A stretch of 64,000 nucleotides of DNA. Origin: Superficieibacter electus. Lineage in GTDB: Bacteria > Pseudomonadota > Gammaproteobacteria > Enterobacterales > Enterobacteriaceae. The notes under the pieces were generated by a model, which was not told the DNA's origin, made no database searches, and saw only the letters and a list, made by a program, of their open reading frames with translations. The DNA is taken from NCBI RefSeq assembly GCF_002915575.1, contig NZ_PQGD01000017.1:1-64000 (forward strand), in the 5' to 3' direction. The stretch's first letter is position 1. Each line of letters opens with the position of its first letter. The position numbers were made by a program, and so were the translations under genes. Below are positions 62,677 through 64,000 of the stretch, piece by piece.

Positions 62677-62701
62677 GCCGGGTGAGAGCTTCTCACCCGG
62701 C
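62677..62701. terminator. 25-bp palindrome between the unknown gene and mtr
   Basis: GCCGGGTGAGA-GCT-TCTCACCCGGC is a perfect 11-bp stem between convergent stops (62659 and 62710). It has no T-run, so it is a 3' structural element or a weak terminator for both genes. Confidence 0.6.
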
Positions 62702-62709
62702 ATGCCGCG

Positions 62710-63954
62710 TTACTGGTACACCGGTAACAGATTAAAGCTCGACAGAATATGCACCAGCGCATTACCCACACCAAAGACCAGGATCAACGCAATCATCGGC
62801 TTGCCGCCCCAGACACGGAATGTCGGGCTGCCGAAACGCTTGCGGGATTTACGCGCCAGCAGCGCCGGCACAATTGCCGCCCAGATGGTTGCCGCCAGTC
62901 CGGCGTAGCCAATCGCATAAAGGAAACCATTCGGCCACAGGAGGCCGCCAACCACCGGAGGCGTAAAGGTTAACAGCGCGGTTTTGAAGCGCCCGCTGGC
63001 AGAATCATCAAAACCACAGAGATCGGCCAGGTAGTCAAACAGCCCCAGCGTAACGCCGAGGAACGAGCTGGCGACCGCGAAGTTAGAAAAGATCACCAGC
63101 AACAAATCCAGACTACGGCTGTTCAGGACACCGCTCAGTGACTGTACCAGCACGTCAATATTACCGCCCTTTTGCGCAATATCGATAAACTGCGGACGTG
63201 GAATATTGCCCATCGTTCCCAGCAGCCAGACGATATAAAGTCCCAACGCCAGCAGGGTGCCATACACCAGGCACTTCACGATAGTGCGCGGGTCCTTACC
63301 GTAGTATTTCATCAGGCTCGGCACGTTGCCATGGTAGCCAAAAGACGCCAGGCAGAACGGCAGCGTCATCAGCAGATAGGGTGTGTAGGAAGCATGGCTT
63401 TCAGCCACGTTAAACAACGTCACTGGCGTAACGTGCCCCAACAGGCTACCGAAGGTCAGAAAGAAGGTAATGACTTTCGCACCCAGCACGATCGCCGTCA
63501 TCCGGCTGACCGCTTTGGTACTCAGCCACACCACAAACGCTACCAGCAGCGCAAAGCAAAAACCAGCCACCCGGGCCGGTACGTTCAGCGACATTTCCGC
63601 AAAGGTATGATGCAGAATCGATCCGCTGGCAGAAATATAGGCATAGGTCAGGATGTAGAGCACAAAGGCGATAGAAACGCCGTTCACCACATTCCAGCCC
63701 TGGCCCAGCAGATCTTTAGTGATGGTGTCGAAGCTGGAACCAATACGATAGTTCAGGTTGGCTTCAAGGATCATCAGCCCGGAATGGAGCATACAAAACC
63801 AGGTGAAGACCAGCGCCGCCAGCGACCAGAAGAACCACGCTCCGGACATCACGACCGGCAAAGAGAACATGCCAGCACCAATGATAGTGCCGCCGATAAT
63901 GACCACGCCACTGAGCAGTGAGGGCGAGGTTTGTGTGGTGGTGAGGGTAGCCAT
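62710..63954 (-). CDS. mtr: High-affinity tryptophan permease
   Basis: 414 residues, the E. coli Mtr length, with about eleven hydrophobic helices of the aromatic amino acid permease (HAAAP) family: [30 protein letters not shown] in pieces, and [21 protein letters not shown]. It imports L-tryptophan with protons and is repressed by TrpR and activated by TyrR in E. coli. The window ends 46 bp upstream of the start, so those operators cannot be checked. Confidence 0.95.
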   Translation of the reverse strand: MATLTTTQTSPSLLSGVVIIGGTIIGAGMFSLPVVMSGAWFFWSLAALVFTWFCMLHSGLMILEANLNYRIGSSFDTITKDLLGQGWNVVNGVSIAFVLYILTYAYISASGSILHHTFAEMSLNVPARVAGFCFALLVAFVVWLSTKAVSRMTAIVLGAKVITFFLTFGSLLGHVTPVTLFNVAESHASYTPYLLMTLPFCLASFGYHGNVPSLMKYYGKDPRTIVKCLVYGTLLALGLYIVWLLGTMGNIPRPQFIDIAQKGGNIDVLVQSLSGVLNSRSLDLLLVIFSNFAVASSFLGVTLGLFDYLADLCGFDDSASGRFKTALLTFTPPVVGGLLWPNGFLYAIGYAGLAATIWAAIVPALLARKSRKRFGSPTFRVWGGKPMIALILVFGVGNALVHILSSFNLLPVYQ

Positions 63955-64000
63955 CTGGTTTTTTCTCCGTTACAAAGCACTTCTCCTGGTGAAGCGTGCC

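Noticed and set aside
63172-63921. 249-codon plus-strand frame antisense to mtr
   Set aside because: The composition (Gln/Arg/His-rich) is typical of an antisense shadow of a membrane-protein gene; mtr on the other strand is unambiguous.

Overview
The window reads as a chromosomal segment of an enterobacterium in the Escherichia/Salmonella/Citrobacter group. The right third (about 49.1-64 kb) carries the conserved order rsmI-lpoA-yraN-diaA-dolP-yraQ-yraR-yhbO-yhbP-yhbQ-yhbS-ubiT-ubiU-ubiV-yhbW-mtr with near E. coli-level protein similarity. An intact galactitol operon gatYZABCD-gatR abuts rsmI, an arrangement I recall from Salmonella. With the rest of the accessory content this fits a Citrobacter-like genome best, but the species cannot be fixed from the sequence alone. 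The first ~130 bases are C and G homopolymers and look like a contig-end artefact.

Left part, 0.17-14.4 kb: a core-MetE plus DUF1852 pair (mesD-mesX, folate-independent methionine synthase type) on the minus strand; an AraC regulator divergent from a FUSC/DUF1656/HlyD efflux trio; an unknown lipoprotein; a GNAT enzyme; a fragment of a decayed membrane-protein gene; a tightly coupled ABM-monooxygenase/ACT/ArsR operon; and a sugar or polyol island (MFS transporter and TIM-barrel isomerase on one strand, RpiR regulator and PfkB kinase on the other) with a paired inverted-repeat operator between the two transcripts.

Middle left, 14.4-28.9 kb: a mosaic of small modules separated by a dispersed palindromic repeat. 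The modules are an unknown membrane-anchored protein; a five-gene operon exbD-tonB-TonB-dependent receptor-exbB-phospholipase D; a LysR/SDR/GST redox module; a second tryptophanyl-tRNA synthetase preceded by what looks like a ribosome-mediated attenuator with a one-Trp leader peptide; a TonB-C-domain lipoprotein; a DUF4126 membrane protein; and an AT-rich yeeN gene with a 25-bp palindrome at its 5' end.

Middle right, 29-42.4 kb: catabolic and transport modules. These are a sulfonate/taurine-type ABC importer beside an Ldh2-family dehydrogenase and a GldA/HcxA-like dehydrogenase; an EamA/MFS exporter pair under a divergent HxlR regulator; and a sugar-acid pathway (MR-family dehydratase, DapA-family aldolase, ACS-type MFS importer) under a divergent LysR regulator. 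A VOC protein follows. The galactitol PTS pathway (42.6-49.05 kb) then leads into the conserved rsmI-mtr block, where a YkuD-domain protein and an unknown 180-residue protein sit between yhbW and mtr, unlike E. coli K-12.

The most interesting signals are the trpS2 leader/attenuator, the self-contained TonB-ExbBD-receptor-phospholipase D operon, mesXD with a MetR-like box, the repeat family that punctuates module boundaries, and a 13-bp-arm stem that would bury the yhbW ribosome-binding site. I saw no tRNA, rRNA, CRISPR array, intact insertion sequence or prophage.
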